64,000 nt of DNA from Circinella minor (lineage: Eukaryota > Mucoromycota > Mucoromycetes > Mucorales > Lichtheimiaceae), in the NCBI GenBank assembly GCA_016758965.1, contig JAEPRB010000029.1:222339-286338 (forward strand), written 5' to 3'. Shown here piece by piece: positions 24,877 to 35,472 of this stretch; the first letter of the stretch is position 1; the number at the start of each line of letters is the position of its first letter. A program made the translations under genes and the position numbers. Below the pieces are notes generated by a model. That model worked only from the letters and a program-made list of their open reading frames with translations. It had not been told where the DNA came from and ran no database searches.

Positions 24877-26106
24877 TTAGAAAATATTACCAACTAATGC
24901 TGTACGGTATGTATCCAAATATTTGAGAACAGCGGGCAACGTACGTAGAATAACTACGTCAAAGTAATCACTGAGAAAATATGGAACAACAAACAGATGT
25001 GACAGCATGATCATCCATCCAATCGCAAAAGTACGTCCCGGCCAGCCAGGTCGAAAAATGGCATCACCCATCTGAATCCCAATGGGTTGTAATAAAAAGA
25101 ATAACATTTGCCATCCAGCTGCACCACCATAAAAATATGTACGTGGTCCAGTTGTACAAATTAAAAAATATTCATGCATAAGGCCTGACAAAGCAAACAC
25201 ACCCCATACTGGAATAATACGACGTAACACCTTGAAATTACCACAAAGACGCCTCAAAGGTAAAAACGTGAGTCGTACAAAACATGAATTATAAAACTGA
25301 TGCCATCTATTGCTCCAATAATCCCGTAAACTTGTCGCTTCCCAAGGTGATTCAAATGCAGGTGCCATCGTACTTGCCTCTTCCAAATAACCTTTCACTG
25401 TTTGCATTCGCTTTGTCTTGATACCCAAGAACGGTAAAAATTTGTACGCAATGCTGAAGATAAGGACAAAACTGGAATACGTTACTTGTAGCTGAAGTTG
25501 CAAATGGATCGAAAATAAGGTGCATAAGATAAAACTGGATAAGATTTCTGACCATCCCATGGATACTGTGGGTCCTTGAAATACTAACATGCGTACCGCT
25601 TGTTCAAACACCACAATTGATTTTTGGTGCCCATCAATCCATAAAAGAATCATATCGAGTGTCTCGAAAATAAGATGGTCACGAAGATAGCTGGTAAGAG
25701 CGTAGTATAAGTCTAACTTATTGGTGGTACTATGGTCCTTACTTGGCTCTTGTAATTTTTGTTTATCCTCAGGTTTAACAACGTCAATAGACTTCTTTGG
25801 TTTGTTTGCTCGTTCACGCCAGTAAAATAAGGTGCCAAAAAATGGCCTTTTACGTCGTTCTTCTTGTGGCATGCAGAAAAGCCAAACAGCCATCTTGAGA
25901 CCATTAGCCCAAGCCCATACACCCATTACCATTCCACATGAACGTCCAAATAAACCACCATAATAAACAGGAATGCCGAGATTGATAATATAAATTAAGA
26001 TTAATACAAATTGTTGAATGGTGCTATATCTTTCGACTGGGAGGGCTGCCACGGAAAATAGAAAGGAGGGTGTAAGGCTCAAAAGAATGAAGGTGATACA
26101 ATGCAT
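24877..26106 (-). CDS. MBOAT / wax-synthase-like membrane O-acyltransferase, single exon, 409 aa
   Basis: A polytopic membrane protein with about eight hydrophobic segments, including the N-terminal MHCITFILLSLTPSFLFSV. It carries the wax-synthase/MBOAT signature: SLRDYWSNRWHQFYNSCF near residue 265, then a hydrophobic helix with the likely catalytic histidine in FALSGLMHEYFLIC near residue 315. The family transfers acyl groups to hydroxyl acceptors in the ER; the substrate cannot be read from the sequence. It is unusual here in having no intron. The ATG at 26106 is the first in frame, preceded by a T-rich leader. Confidence 0.82.
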   Translation of the reverse strand: MHCITFILLSLTPSFLFSVAALPVERYSTIQQFVLILIYIINLGIPVYYGGLFGRSCGMVMGVWAWANGLKMAVWLFCMPQEERRKRPFFGTLFYWRERANKPKKSIDVVKPEDKQKLQEPSKDHSTTNKLDLYYALTSYLRDHLIFETLDMILLWIDGHQKSIVVFEQAVRMLVFQGPTVSMGWSEILSSFILCTLFSIHLQLQLQVTYSSFVLIFSIAYKFLPFLGIKTKRMQTVKGYLEEASTMAPAFESPWEATSLRDYWSNRWHQFYNSCFVRLTFLPLRRLCGNFKVLRRIIPVWGVFALSGLMHEYFLICTTGPRTYFYGGAAGWQMLFFLLQPIGIQMGDAIFRPGWPGRTFAIGWMIMLSHLFVVPYFLSDYFDVVILRTLPAVLKYLDTYRTALVGNIF

Positions 26107-28290
26107 TTTTGTTTATAATCACCGGTTCCTTTTTTTTTTTTCCTCTTTTTTTTGTTTACTTTGTTGCTGCTATTTTTTTTTTTGAAGGGGTAAAGAAAAA
26201 GAAGGCAAAATTATTAAAAGAAAAACTAAAGCGAAAAGAAAGCGGAAGATCTATGATACTTTATATAAAAAAGTGGAACAACGCGGGTAAAATATAAAGA
26301 ATAGTCTACTTTGTTGCTAGGGGGTGATCAGTATATAACATATGTTGGGGTGCAGGTTTATTAATGGAAAATAAGGGACTAAATCCACCTCTACCATGAC
26401 CAAAAAAATTCAAGGGGACTAATAAGTAAAACGATGAGAGAATATATACAATAGAAATTCACATTGTCAGTGAACACAGTTTTGTTAAACATATGACCAG
26501 AATATCATTTTCTTTTTAGACATATGGTGCTTAACTTCTAATTTTTTTCTTTATGTCAATGTCGTACAAAACATTTAACCGTTTAATGCAAGAATTTGCA
26601 ATTGGACGAAGAAAAACAAAGAGGGGCTTGTGTGTATAGAATTCTTTCGGTCTGAAGTACTATTATTGATAATAATGCTGGGGCTTAGCAAGAATATAAT
26701 AAATGACAAACCCATTAGTAATCATTCAACGATACTTGACAATAAGTTTTGATGCACTATTCATGTATTATTCTACAAAATACCAGCCCATGTCATTCTT
26801 TGGGTATTATCCTCTCGAACCCAAGAATTATGTCTATATGTATATAAGTGTCAGTTGATGATTTCCTTTTGGAAGGCTACCATGAGAATACTTAACTTCA
26901 CCTCGCTACATTTCTTATAATGCCAGATAAATTCGTTAGTAAGAATCACCTTGCATTTTATACCGTCCAACGCACAATTTCATTAATAGTTTTATTATTT
27001 TAACTTTTACGCCAAAGTTTTACATATTGCCGTGATGTAAAATATACAATCCGCATAATTCTTTAGAGCAACAACAATAATCAGTAGCCAAATCAAGTAC
27101 AATATTTAAATCCCAGATCAAAAATCCGATGCTAGAATTGTCAGATTCACTCGTAAACATATGTTTATTAAAAAAAATGGCTAAACGAACGCTACGTCGA
27201 AATAAGACATATCCGCTCGAGTCCGATCCTGTCAGGCAAAGAAATATGAAAAACTTTAAGGCGATAAGGGAAAAAAGGTTAAAGAAAAAAATAAAGCAGA
27301 AGAGCTAAAGTAAATAGAAGGGGTCGTAGAGAATAAATCATTACGCACAAATGCATTATTCGTCATATTATTTCGAAAAATATTCAGAGCCTTTTGTTCC
27401 TATATACACAAGTATGACAAAAAAATTAAGTCAATAATGATTCGATCCTTGACTACCATTGTAAAAAAAAAGCACTTGGCAACAGTGTGATACCAATTAC
27501 GCCAACTACCACCGATATTATAAACCATCATAACCGATAAGCTTCTTTTAAACGCTCTTCCTGTTTTCCAATTAAAAATCAAGACATCTTCAACAACAAT
27601 ATTATATTTATATATATATGACATGTAATAATAATAAACGAAAGTCTGGAATAATTGTCCGCACTATCGATTCTCTAACATGAAGTAAAATTCAACTGTT
27701 TACCAAGTAGAAAAAAATTCAAAAAACTATATTTATATCGTGATATGTTGAAAATTTCTACTTGTTTATTAAGTAATTTCTAGTACTTTTTCTTCGGATC
27801 ATAACACACTTGTAATAACAAATAGTTAACTACGAAATATCCCATTATTGAAACCAGTTTTTTATTTAGAAAAAAAAAATATACAAAAAGAGACGGCCAC
27901 ATGTAATATTTATGTGATTTTCAACAAAAACTTTTTTTGTTCTCGATACAAAGTGCATAATAACAGTGATGCAATATCATCTTTCAAGAGATACGTACGC
28001 GTTTATAATATTATACATTTAACATTTTAAGTGTTGCCGTAACAAAATAAATAACTATACTTAAAGTAAATTCTTTGTTCTGTGGTTGTCATATTAGAAA
28101 CTAAACAAGTAGACAAAAAAGAAGTCAGGTGTCTGTAAAAGATATATTATGGTTATCGAGCAATGTTCCATTAAATATACTAACACAAATATCATATATT
28201 ATTGTTAGATATATCAAGTGAAGAAATGGTATTTGCGTACCAAAGATTTTTCGACTATAAAAACTGAAATGAGTTCATTCAGTAAATAAT
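26107..28290. other. 2.2-kb intergenic region
   Basis: No supported gene. An imperfect inverted repeat around 27702-27765 (CAAGTAGAAA... and ...TTTCTACTTG) could form a hairpin. Otherwise A/T-rich spacer. Confidence 0.5.
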
Positions 28291-29258
28291 ACCAGACATT
28301 GATTGCTGCGATTTTGCTTGTTGATCCTGCTGCCTTGCGTTATTAAATATCTTTATCACACTCTTTCATATTCTTATAATATTATTTCTCGGTTCTCTCT
28401 CTGTTGCTACTTTTGTTACAGGACAAAAGAAACACATAGTATGATAGCTTTTTTTTTTCTTTTTTTTTTTTTTTACTGTGAGAGTTCAGGAGAAATTTAC
28501 TAGGAATTCGTTTAATAGACTTTTTAAGAAAAGTCTTTTAATCAGGGGTGTATCACAAACAATTTTGTTAGATTAGCTAAACCTATTAAAAAATGTGGAA
28601 AAAATTGTTGCGTAAAAGACAGAGCGTGTACAATAACGAGAACAAAGATAAGAAGGTTCACTGTCTTGTCTTCCCTAACTTTTTTTTTAAAAAAAAATGA
28701 AGTACAACTTCGCCATTTTTGTCTTGAAAAACAACTGTTACGTACCATTCTATTTGGCAAGATGAAACGTTTCTCCCACTCAAAACAAATATGAATTTTA
28801 AACTATATTACGCCAATAATTTTCTACATTTATTAGATACCCAAAACTTATCACCTCCTGCTCTTAACCCGATTTTGTTTTTGAGATGCTATATTCACAA
28901 ATTTAATTTTTCATTCAAATATATATATATATATATATGCTGAGATACATAAAACCATGTTATATCGTGATTTAGTAAAAAATAAAGAGTAGACTAAGAG
29001 ATGAATAAAAAACAAAAATACATAAACATAGGGCAGAAGCACAATTAACCTCAGACTTTATGCCGGCTTTGGAGGTGTGATTGCGAATTCCGAAAAATCC
29101 ATCAAATTCGACGCCACACAATACACACACTTTCTACTATCACTCGTTTTTAACCTTTCCTTTGTCGTCTCTCTCTTTTCTTTACTGGTTGGTTTAATCT
29201 GCACGCCCATCACGGAAGCATTTATGAAATGTTTCGCGTTTTTTCCCTCTTTACTTGG

Positions 29259-29266
29259 TATAAAAA
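29259..29266 (+). promoter_or_regulatory. TATA box of transporter copy A
   Basis: TATAAAAA lies 88 bp before the ATG. The same box at nearly the same distance (86 bp) is kept in copy B although the neighbouring bases have diverged. Confidence 0.5.
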
Positions 29267-29346
29267 CATTTGATTTATGACCTTTCATCCCACTTTCAAT
29301 TCGATATATTCATAACTATCTCTCTTTTCTATTAATTATTGCATTG

Positions 29347-31396
29347 ATGAACCGAAAAGAGGACGACAATAAATCCCAAACGGTACACGATAAATCTATA
29401 TCAGCCCATAATAGTTCCAGTGATATTGAAAAAAATAGTGGAGAAAATTTTGATTCCTACGTTAAGACAAAAGCCGAAGCAAAATATGTCCGTAAAGTAG
29501 GCTGGACCTTTTTACCGTTTATGACTACAATTGTTACGGTTCAGGTATATAATAATTAAGAAAAAGAGTGATATCAATATGGCTCAAAAGAGCTAAAAAA
29601 AATCGAATAAACAATTATGACACCTAAATCCATTTTTTTTTATTTTTGTTTGAAAACCAAATATAATAATAATAGCTTGCTGATAAATCCGCACTTGCTA
29701 TTTCAGCTGTACTTGGTATCTATGAAGATACAGGTATCAGTGGATCTGAATTCAGTTGGCTCGGCAGTATCTTCTTTTTGGGTTATTTGGTCTTCCAGAT
29801 TCCCAACCAAATCCTTGTTCAAAAATTCACTATACGTCGATATCTTGGTGTTATGATCACTATTTGGGGTGGTGTAAGTTGTTGTAGTAAAAAAAAATCT
29901 TTACCAAGGTTTTTGTTCATTTTGCATAATAATAATATTCTGCTGTATACTAAACACAAAGATTTTATAATATTAGATCATGCTGTTTACTTCGATGGTA
30001 AATAAATTTTCTGAGCTAGCTGCACTGCGTTTTCTTCTCGGTCTATTTGAAGCTACTTGCACACCATGCATATATATTATTATCGCAAATCTTTATCGTC
30101 GTGAAGAGCAAACGTTATATTTTGGTATTTTAACTGCGTGCCTCAGTGTTGGTGGAATGCTAGGAACCTCTGTTGCTGTCGGTGTATCAAACATGGGTAA
30201 TCGTCTCGACATTGCAATGTGGAGGTAAAAATAAAAATAAAACAAAACCCGAATTTTCTTTTTTTGTAACTTGATATAATTGAAAAGAAAGTATCAATTT
30301 AAGTTAACAATATATCATAGATGGAATCATATTATCTTTGGCGCTCTTACTGTTTCATTAGGTATTTTGTGCTTCTTTTTCCTTGTTGATAGCCCTCGAT
30401 CATGGTTACTTCGATTGACCCCGGAGGAACATGAAATTGTTGATCGCCGCACAAAAGATAACGCTGTCGTTCCTACCAAAAAAATTCATTGGCCACACTT
30501 CACTGAAGCATTAAAGGAACCCCGACTTTATCTGATTTTCATTGCTGCTGTTGGTTTGAATATGCAAAACGGTGGTCTTTTGGTTTTCAGTGCCCAAATG
30601 ATTCGTACACTTGGTGACTTTACTGTAAGGCCCTATATATGACGCTCATATTTTACGATTGATGTTATTATTTTGTTTGCTTTTTTTAAAAAAAAAAATG
30701 ATGAGCTAAAATCTTTTTTTTTTGCATGTATGTCTTTCTTCCTAAATAATTAGCCTACCCAATCAATTTTGCTCAAACTGCCTAGTGGCGTTTTTGCATG
30801 CATATTCAGCTTGGTTGGCGCCATTATTACTTATAAATACGGTCAAATTGCATATGTCGGTATGCTTATGTGTGTCTTTAGTGCAGCAGGATGCTTAATT
30901 TTGGCCATTGTTGTTGACGGACCTGTCAAATTGGCTGGCTATTATCTCAGCTGGGGTATGTCTGGTGCAACTACATTGCTGGTAGCCACTATTGGTAACA
31001 ATGTCAGTGGTTATAGTAAAAAGATATTCTATAACACTATCTACGTTATTGGTAACACTGTTGGTCAATTTATTGGTCCTCTTTGCATGTTGGAACGCGA
31101 GGTTTGTCTCTGTGCAATTATTATAATTTAATTTAATTTCTTTAATAGCTTTTTTTCGTTTGTATGTTTATTTTAATAATCATTATTTAATGAAATATCT
31201 TTAGGCTCCACGCTATTTGACTGGAGTTATCATTTTCATTGTTGGTAACCTCGTCGCATTTCTTTGTTTTATTATTAACCGAATTATGATGGATATGGAA
31301 AACAAGCGACGCAGGGCAAACCCACCTGATGAAAGACCCGATATTTCATTAGGTCCCACCGATAAAGAAGATCGAGGCTTTATTTATCGACTTTAA
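29347..31396 (+). CDS. MFS transporter of the Dal5/allantoate-permease (ACS) type, copy A, six exons, 495 aa
   Basis: Exons 29347-29544, 29676-29873, 29977-30224, 30321-30624, 30754-31101 and 31205-31396 total 1488 nt in frame. The protein is a 12-helix major-facilitator permease of the plasma membrane. A charged Ser/Asp/Glu-rich N-terminus precedes KYVRKVGWTFLPFMTTIVTV. Family marks are GSEFSWLGSIFFLGYLVFQIP (helix 2), the ALRFLLGLFEATCTPC segment followed by YRREEQ (helix 4 and loop), the basic loop after helix 6 (TPEEHEIVDRRTKD), and LAGYYLSWGMSGATTLLVATI. Relatives take up allantoate, ureidosuccinate, nicotinate or other organic anions; the substrate is not deducible. It differs from copy B mainly in exon 3 (ILTACLSVGGMLGTS) and exon 5 (VFACIFSLVGAIITYKYGQ). 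Confidence 0.92.
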
Positions 31397-31540
31397 AGTT
31401 GCAAAAACATATTTGTATATTCCCTGTCAGTCTGCTGGTTCCTTTTTACTATTATGATCACTGTTGCTGTAATTGGCATTTTAATGCAAAATCTATTATG
31501 TAAATTAATTATCTTAATTATAACTAGCTGTTTTTTATTC

Positions 31541-31546
31541 AATAAA
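31541..31546 (+). terminator. Likely polyadenylation signal of transporter copy A
   Basis: AATAAA inside TTCAATAAATGCATTGTACAT, 145 bp after the stop. The same block is conserved after copy B (AATAAA at 37720). Confidence 0.45.
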
Positions 31547-31833
31547 TGCATTGTACATAATATATATTATTAAATGTATAAAATTTTGCTTTCATACGTA
31601 CAAATGTATATATTATATTATTTAATATGTTTATACTACCATTTTATACACTATCAAGTTGAAATTAGATAATCAATATACCTTTTTATAGAACAGCAAT
31701 GTAATTGTACAGTTATTTATTTATCAAAAAGGAACTCATTTATGAAAAGTTTTGATAATCTGTATCAACAACCTCATTAGACAGAAAATCATATGTTCCA
31801 TAAATATTAGATAAACTAACTGACTGTCATTTC

Positions 31834-31873
31834 AAAGAAAAGAGAAAGAGAAAGAGAAAGAGAGAGAGAGAGA
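31834..31873. repeat. AAAGAG/AG microsatellite
   Basis: Purine tract of (GAGAAA)n passing into (GA)n, just right of the end of duplication copy A. Confidence 0.85.
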
Positions 31874-32113
31874 TAATATAGAAAATGTTTATCAAGAGCA
31901 CTTGAAGGAAAACTTACACACAAGGCACAAATTACATATTAAACTTTTCTGGAGTCACATGTTATATTTGAAGGGGGAGGGGCTATTTATATTATTGGAA
32001 TTGAAATATATAATCCCTTGCTATTAAAACCATGTTATAATAATAATATAAAAAAAAATAGCTAGTGATTTGTTTTGTAATGACCTTCATGAGGTTGTTA
32101 TACAAGTGATTGG

Positions 32114-32919
32114 TTAATTGTAATACGTTGAAATTATTTATTTGTTTTATTAATGACGAAATTAATTGAGCATACGCTGATTTCAGCTTATTGCTCTCAT
32201 CAGCTTACAAAGAGGGGTACTGAAAAACCTGCTAGGCAGCAGGAGAAATGTAGTGGTGGAGCGAAGGTACATATGGGGTACAAAATTATGAAGAAAAAAA
32301 TAAGGAAAACTAAAATAAAATAAAGTAGGAGGAAGAAACTTCTAAACTAGCGTAGGTGGAGTGGAAACATGGTAAGAGAAAACGAAGCACTTGTCTTTCT
32401 TTTGCTTTATGGAGTTAAAGATGGTGTAGATGGCGTAGATGGTGGTTCTATCCATTGGAGCAAGGACTGACCAGATTTATTTATTGGTGGTGATAGTGAA
32501 GTATACTGTTCGGGTCTGCAAGTACGATGTAGTTGGTGTTGAATGAAGCAGAGTTTCGGCCAAATGATTTTCCAATAGACACATTTTTGGTGTGATGTTG
32601 GAGGTGCTTTGGGAATCGATTGAGAACAAAAGAAATAGGGTTGGTGATTTTAGTGGAAATTGATAAGAATGCATGAACCCGATGGCAGGAAATTAAGTGT
32701 TGTTTAGATAGCCGAGTTATTTGGTGACAAATAGGACAAGGTTGTTTGCTGATGAGTAGTGATCCAGCCAAGTCGGTAATAAATGCATAAAATACGCTCT
32801 TGGGATGTCATGGGCAACCAAAGAATTGGGTCAACTCCCAATCGTTTGCGGCACTGATTTATTAGTTTGCTGTTATTACTTTGGCATCGTTGATCATGTG
32901 TTTCTTTTAATTGTAATAC
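32114..32919 (-). mobile_element. 5'-truncated, decayed non-LTR retrotransposon (LINE) remnant
   Basis: On the minus strand a reading frame (32771-32481) has a CCHC-type knuckle (CPICHQ...SKQHLISCHRVHAF) followed by TNPISFVLNRFPK. This is the arrangement found at the C-terminus of LINE reverse transcriptases. The end of the protein continues in another frame (SGQSLLQWIEPPSTP, stop near 32414), so the coding region is frameshifted. Neither the catalytic reverse transcriptase nor the endonuclease is present. The 3' end (on plus, GTTGAAATTATTTATTTG...) starts directly after TTAATTGTAATAC (32114-32126), and the same 13 bp recur at 32907-32919, consistent with a target-site duplication. Assignment rests on motif pattern only. 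Confidence 0.55.
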
Positions 32920-32978
32920 GTTGAAATTTATATATTTATTAAGACGAAATTAACTGAGCGCGCGCTTAATTGTAATAC
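32907..32978 (-). mobile_element. Very short second LINE 3'-end insertion between 13-bp repeats
   Basis: TTAATTGTAATAC at 32907-32919 and at 32966-32978 flank 46 bp (GTTGAAATTTATATATTTAT...GAGCGCGCGC). Those 46 bp match the terminal part of the neighbouring LINE remnant. This looks like an extremely 5'-truncated copy of the same family. Confidence 0.5.
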
Positions 32979-33303
32979 AGCATCCCCCGCTTTTTGCACT
33001 CCCGATAATTTGCAAACCCCATGTTCCGCAACTTTTTTGAAGGAAGTGTCACATAACACTTAGTAAACCCTGCAAATCGCAAATTGCAAACGATATTTTA
33101 TCAATTTGCATTGACCGGGGGAAATTTATAGTGTACGTATTTAGGACATCAATAGAAAAAAAGTAGATGTTCACATAGTATATAGACTGGAATTGTCACC
33201 TATAATACAAACTGTGAAATATCCACTCCCGCTAATTTGAAAACCCCGGGTTCCGCAACTTTTTTGAAGGAAGTATCATCTTGCAGAAACCGGGGGTCTA
33301 CTG
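32978..33303. mobile_element. Pogo/Tigger-like MITE, 326 bp
   Basis: The left end CAGCATCCCCCGCTTTTTGCA and the right end read inward, CAGTAGACCCCCGGTTTCTGCA, are imperfect terminal inverted repeats. TA lies immediately outside each (32976-32977 and 33304-33305), as expected for Tc1/mariner-pogo elements. Next to the ends, two direct 55-bp copies (32997-33051 and 33224-33278) share CTCCCG(A/C)TAATTTG and TTCCGCAACTTTTTTGAAGG. No transposase frame is present, so it is non-autonomous. Confidence 0.65.
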
Positions 33304-33305
33304 TA

Positions 33306-34359
33306 ATGCTTTGTCATGAACGGGAATTGTTGTTGACCATTACAACTACTTTGATATTCATTACTATTTTTGTGTCGGTGGGAATAGTTGGAAAAAGATG
33401 CTCTTCAAAAATATAACAGAGATCGAACCCTGTTCATCGGGACAATCCTTACAATATTGGATATTGTGTTTACGCACGCCTAAACCCCAATGCCAATGCC
33501 AAATAAGTTATGTTTCGGTAATTAATTGTTTGGTACCTTCCTTGAACATAGATGCTTATCACACACAAAAAAAGTAACTGTTTTTTGTTCTTTGTACTTT
33601 GCACCCCAAGTACAGTCAGGTACTGCTTGTAGATCCAATATTTAAATACTGACAAGACTCCTAGCAATTCCACAAAGATACAGATTTTGAGTTTTAGAAG
33701 CAGTTTAAGCCGACTAATATCAAAGTATTCTTTTTTTTTTTGCACAAATTGTGAGTTTTATAGAAGTGCTTTTTGGGATTCTGATCCTTCGGCATCGCCA
33801 TCACATTCATCCCTACCCACATATTCATACTATTGTTCAAACATGACTTCTCCGTATTTCTAGTGGCTGTTTTGTATTGTCGAGATTTGTACTCTCGCGC
33901 CCCTGTTGTTGTAGTTTTTCACGACTATTACTTCACTTTTAACACTTTGATCCATCTACCACAACATCAGACTCATCCTCCTTCTATGAGATCCGCTAAT
34001 AGAAGCATATGAAGGGTGTTTTCGTGGATGGTCCTTAATTTTATTAATAATATAACGACGAATAAAAAGGGAGATAAAGAAAAAGATAATTCATTAAATT
34101 ATACCAATATATGTGAAAAATAAGGTACTGGGTGACGGGAAGTCAAAAAAAAAGAAAAAGAAAAGAACAATTATTAAGACAGGGAAGATAGGTAGCCTAT
34201 TAAATCAGCACACACGGTTTGAGAACCGGGAATATACTGTACAGATAAGGTAGGTGACTTCTACTGTAACGGTACTGGAGAATTTTCCGTCCATGGGAAT
34301 TGAATTTAAGTTCATTCATTCATTCCTTCAAAAAAAAAAAAAGAAATAAAACAACGCAT
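33306..34359. other. Spacer between the duplicated blocks
   Basis: One 91-codon minus-strand frame (33745-33470) has a hydrophobic stretch but no motif. Nothing else was recognised. Together with the LINE and MITE this stretch separates the two transporter copies. Confidence 0.5.
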
Positions 34360-35386
34360 TGAATTGCTGCGACTTTACTATTTCCTTAGGTTAATACAGT
34401 TAAATTTCTTTTACCACACTGTTCCATATTCTTAATAATCTTATTTCTCGAATCTCTCTCTGCTTCTCCTTTTTTTTACACATTATTATGTGAGTTTTTT
34501 TGCTGTGGGAGTTAATGAGAAATATACCAGGAATTCGATAAGTGAATCTTTTTTAGGAAAATGTTTCGATTGGGGGATGTATCACAAAAGATTTTGTTAG
34601 ATTGGGCTACACCTATCAAAAAAAAATTGTGGGGGGGATTTTTTTTTTTCTTAAATAAATGTGGAGAAAAATTGCTGCATAAAAGCATGGAGCGTGTACA
34701 ATAGCGAAATCAAAAATAAAAAGGATTACAAATGCGTATGAATTTGACATATTTATATTCATTTTCATTGGTTAAAATAATATAATTTTTGCTTTTTAAA
34801 ACCTGTCAAAAGCATTACTGTCTTCCCTGTTTTCTTAAAAAATGAAACGGTACAACACATTTCCTTGGAATACAGCTGTTAAAATTATATTTGGCAATAT
34901 GAGACGCTTCTCACGCTCAAAACAGCTCTACGTTTTCTTTCTTTTTATTTTAGTTATATTACACCAATGACTCTTTTACATTTATTGTTATACACGAGGC
35001 TTATCACCTGCTGTTTTTAGTCGATTCCTTTTGTTTTTTGTGAAATGCTATATTCAGACATTATAATTTTTAGTTCATAGATTCTTTTATATAGATTAGA
35101 ATACATGAAATCATATATTATCGTTTATATAAAAGATGAAGAGTAGATCAAGAGATGAGTAATAATAGACAAAGGACAATAGCTACGGGTTTTCATGCCG
35201 ATTTTTGAAGTGCGATCGGGAATTCTGAAAAATCCATCCTCGCACTCGTTTCTAACCTCTCCCCTTTCTCCTGGCTCTCTTCTCTTACTGGCTAGTTCAA
35301 TCTATACACCGACCGCGGGAACATCCATGACAAAAAGGACCTAATCTGTGTGAAATGTTTTGCGTTTTTTTTCCCTCTTTACTTTG

Positions 35387-35394
35387 TATAAAAA
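35387..35394 (+). promoter_or_regulatory. TATA box of transporter copy B
   Basis: TATAAAAA 86 bp before the ATG, at the same place as in copy A. Confidence 0.5.
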
Positions 35395-35472
35395 GACTTG
35401 ACCTATGATCTTTCATCCCACTTCTAATTCAATATATTCATAACTCTTTCTCTTTTCTATTATATTACATTG

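Larger units (their letters stand above)
28295..31825 (+). repeat. Segmental duplication, copy A (promoter, transporter gene and 3' flank)
   Basis: The stretch is colinear with 34360-38040. Similarity begins upstream (ATTGCTGCGA...TTATTTCTCG...TCTCTCTCTG), includes the TATA region and all six exons and introns, and continues past the AATAAA to ATATTAGATAAACTAACTGAC. Flanks are diverged by many substitutions and indels, so the duplication is not recent except for a central tract. Confidence 0.85.

Noticed and set aside
33415..33455. tRNA-like B box (GGTTCGATC) on the minus strand
   Set aside because: The T arm does not pair properly with a 7-base loop, and no A box or acceptor stem is found upstream.
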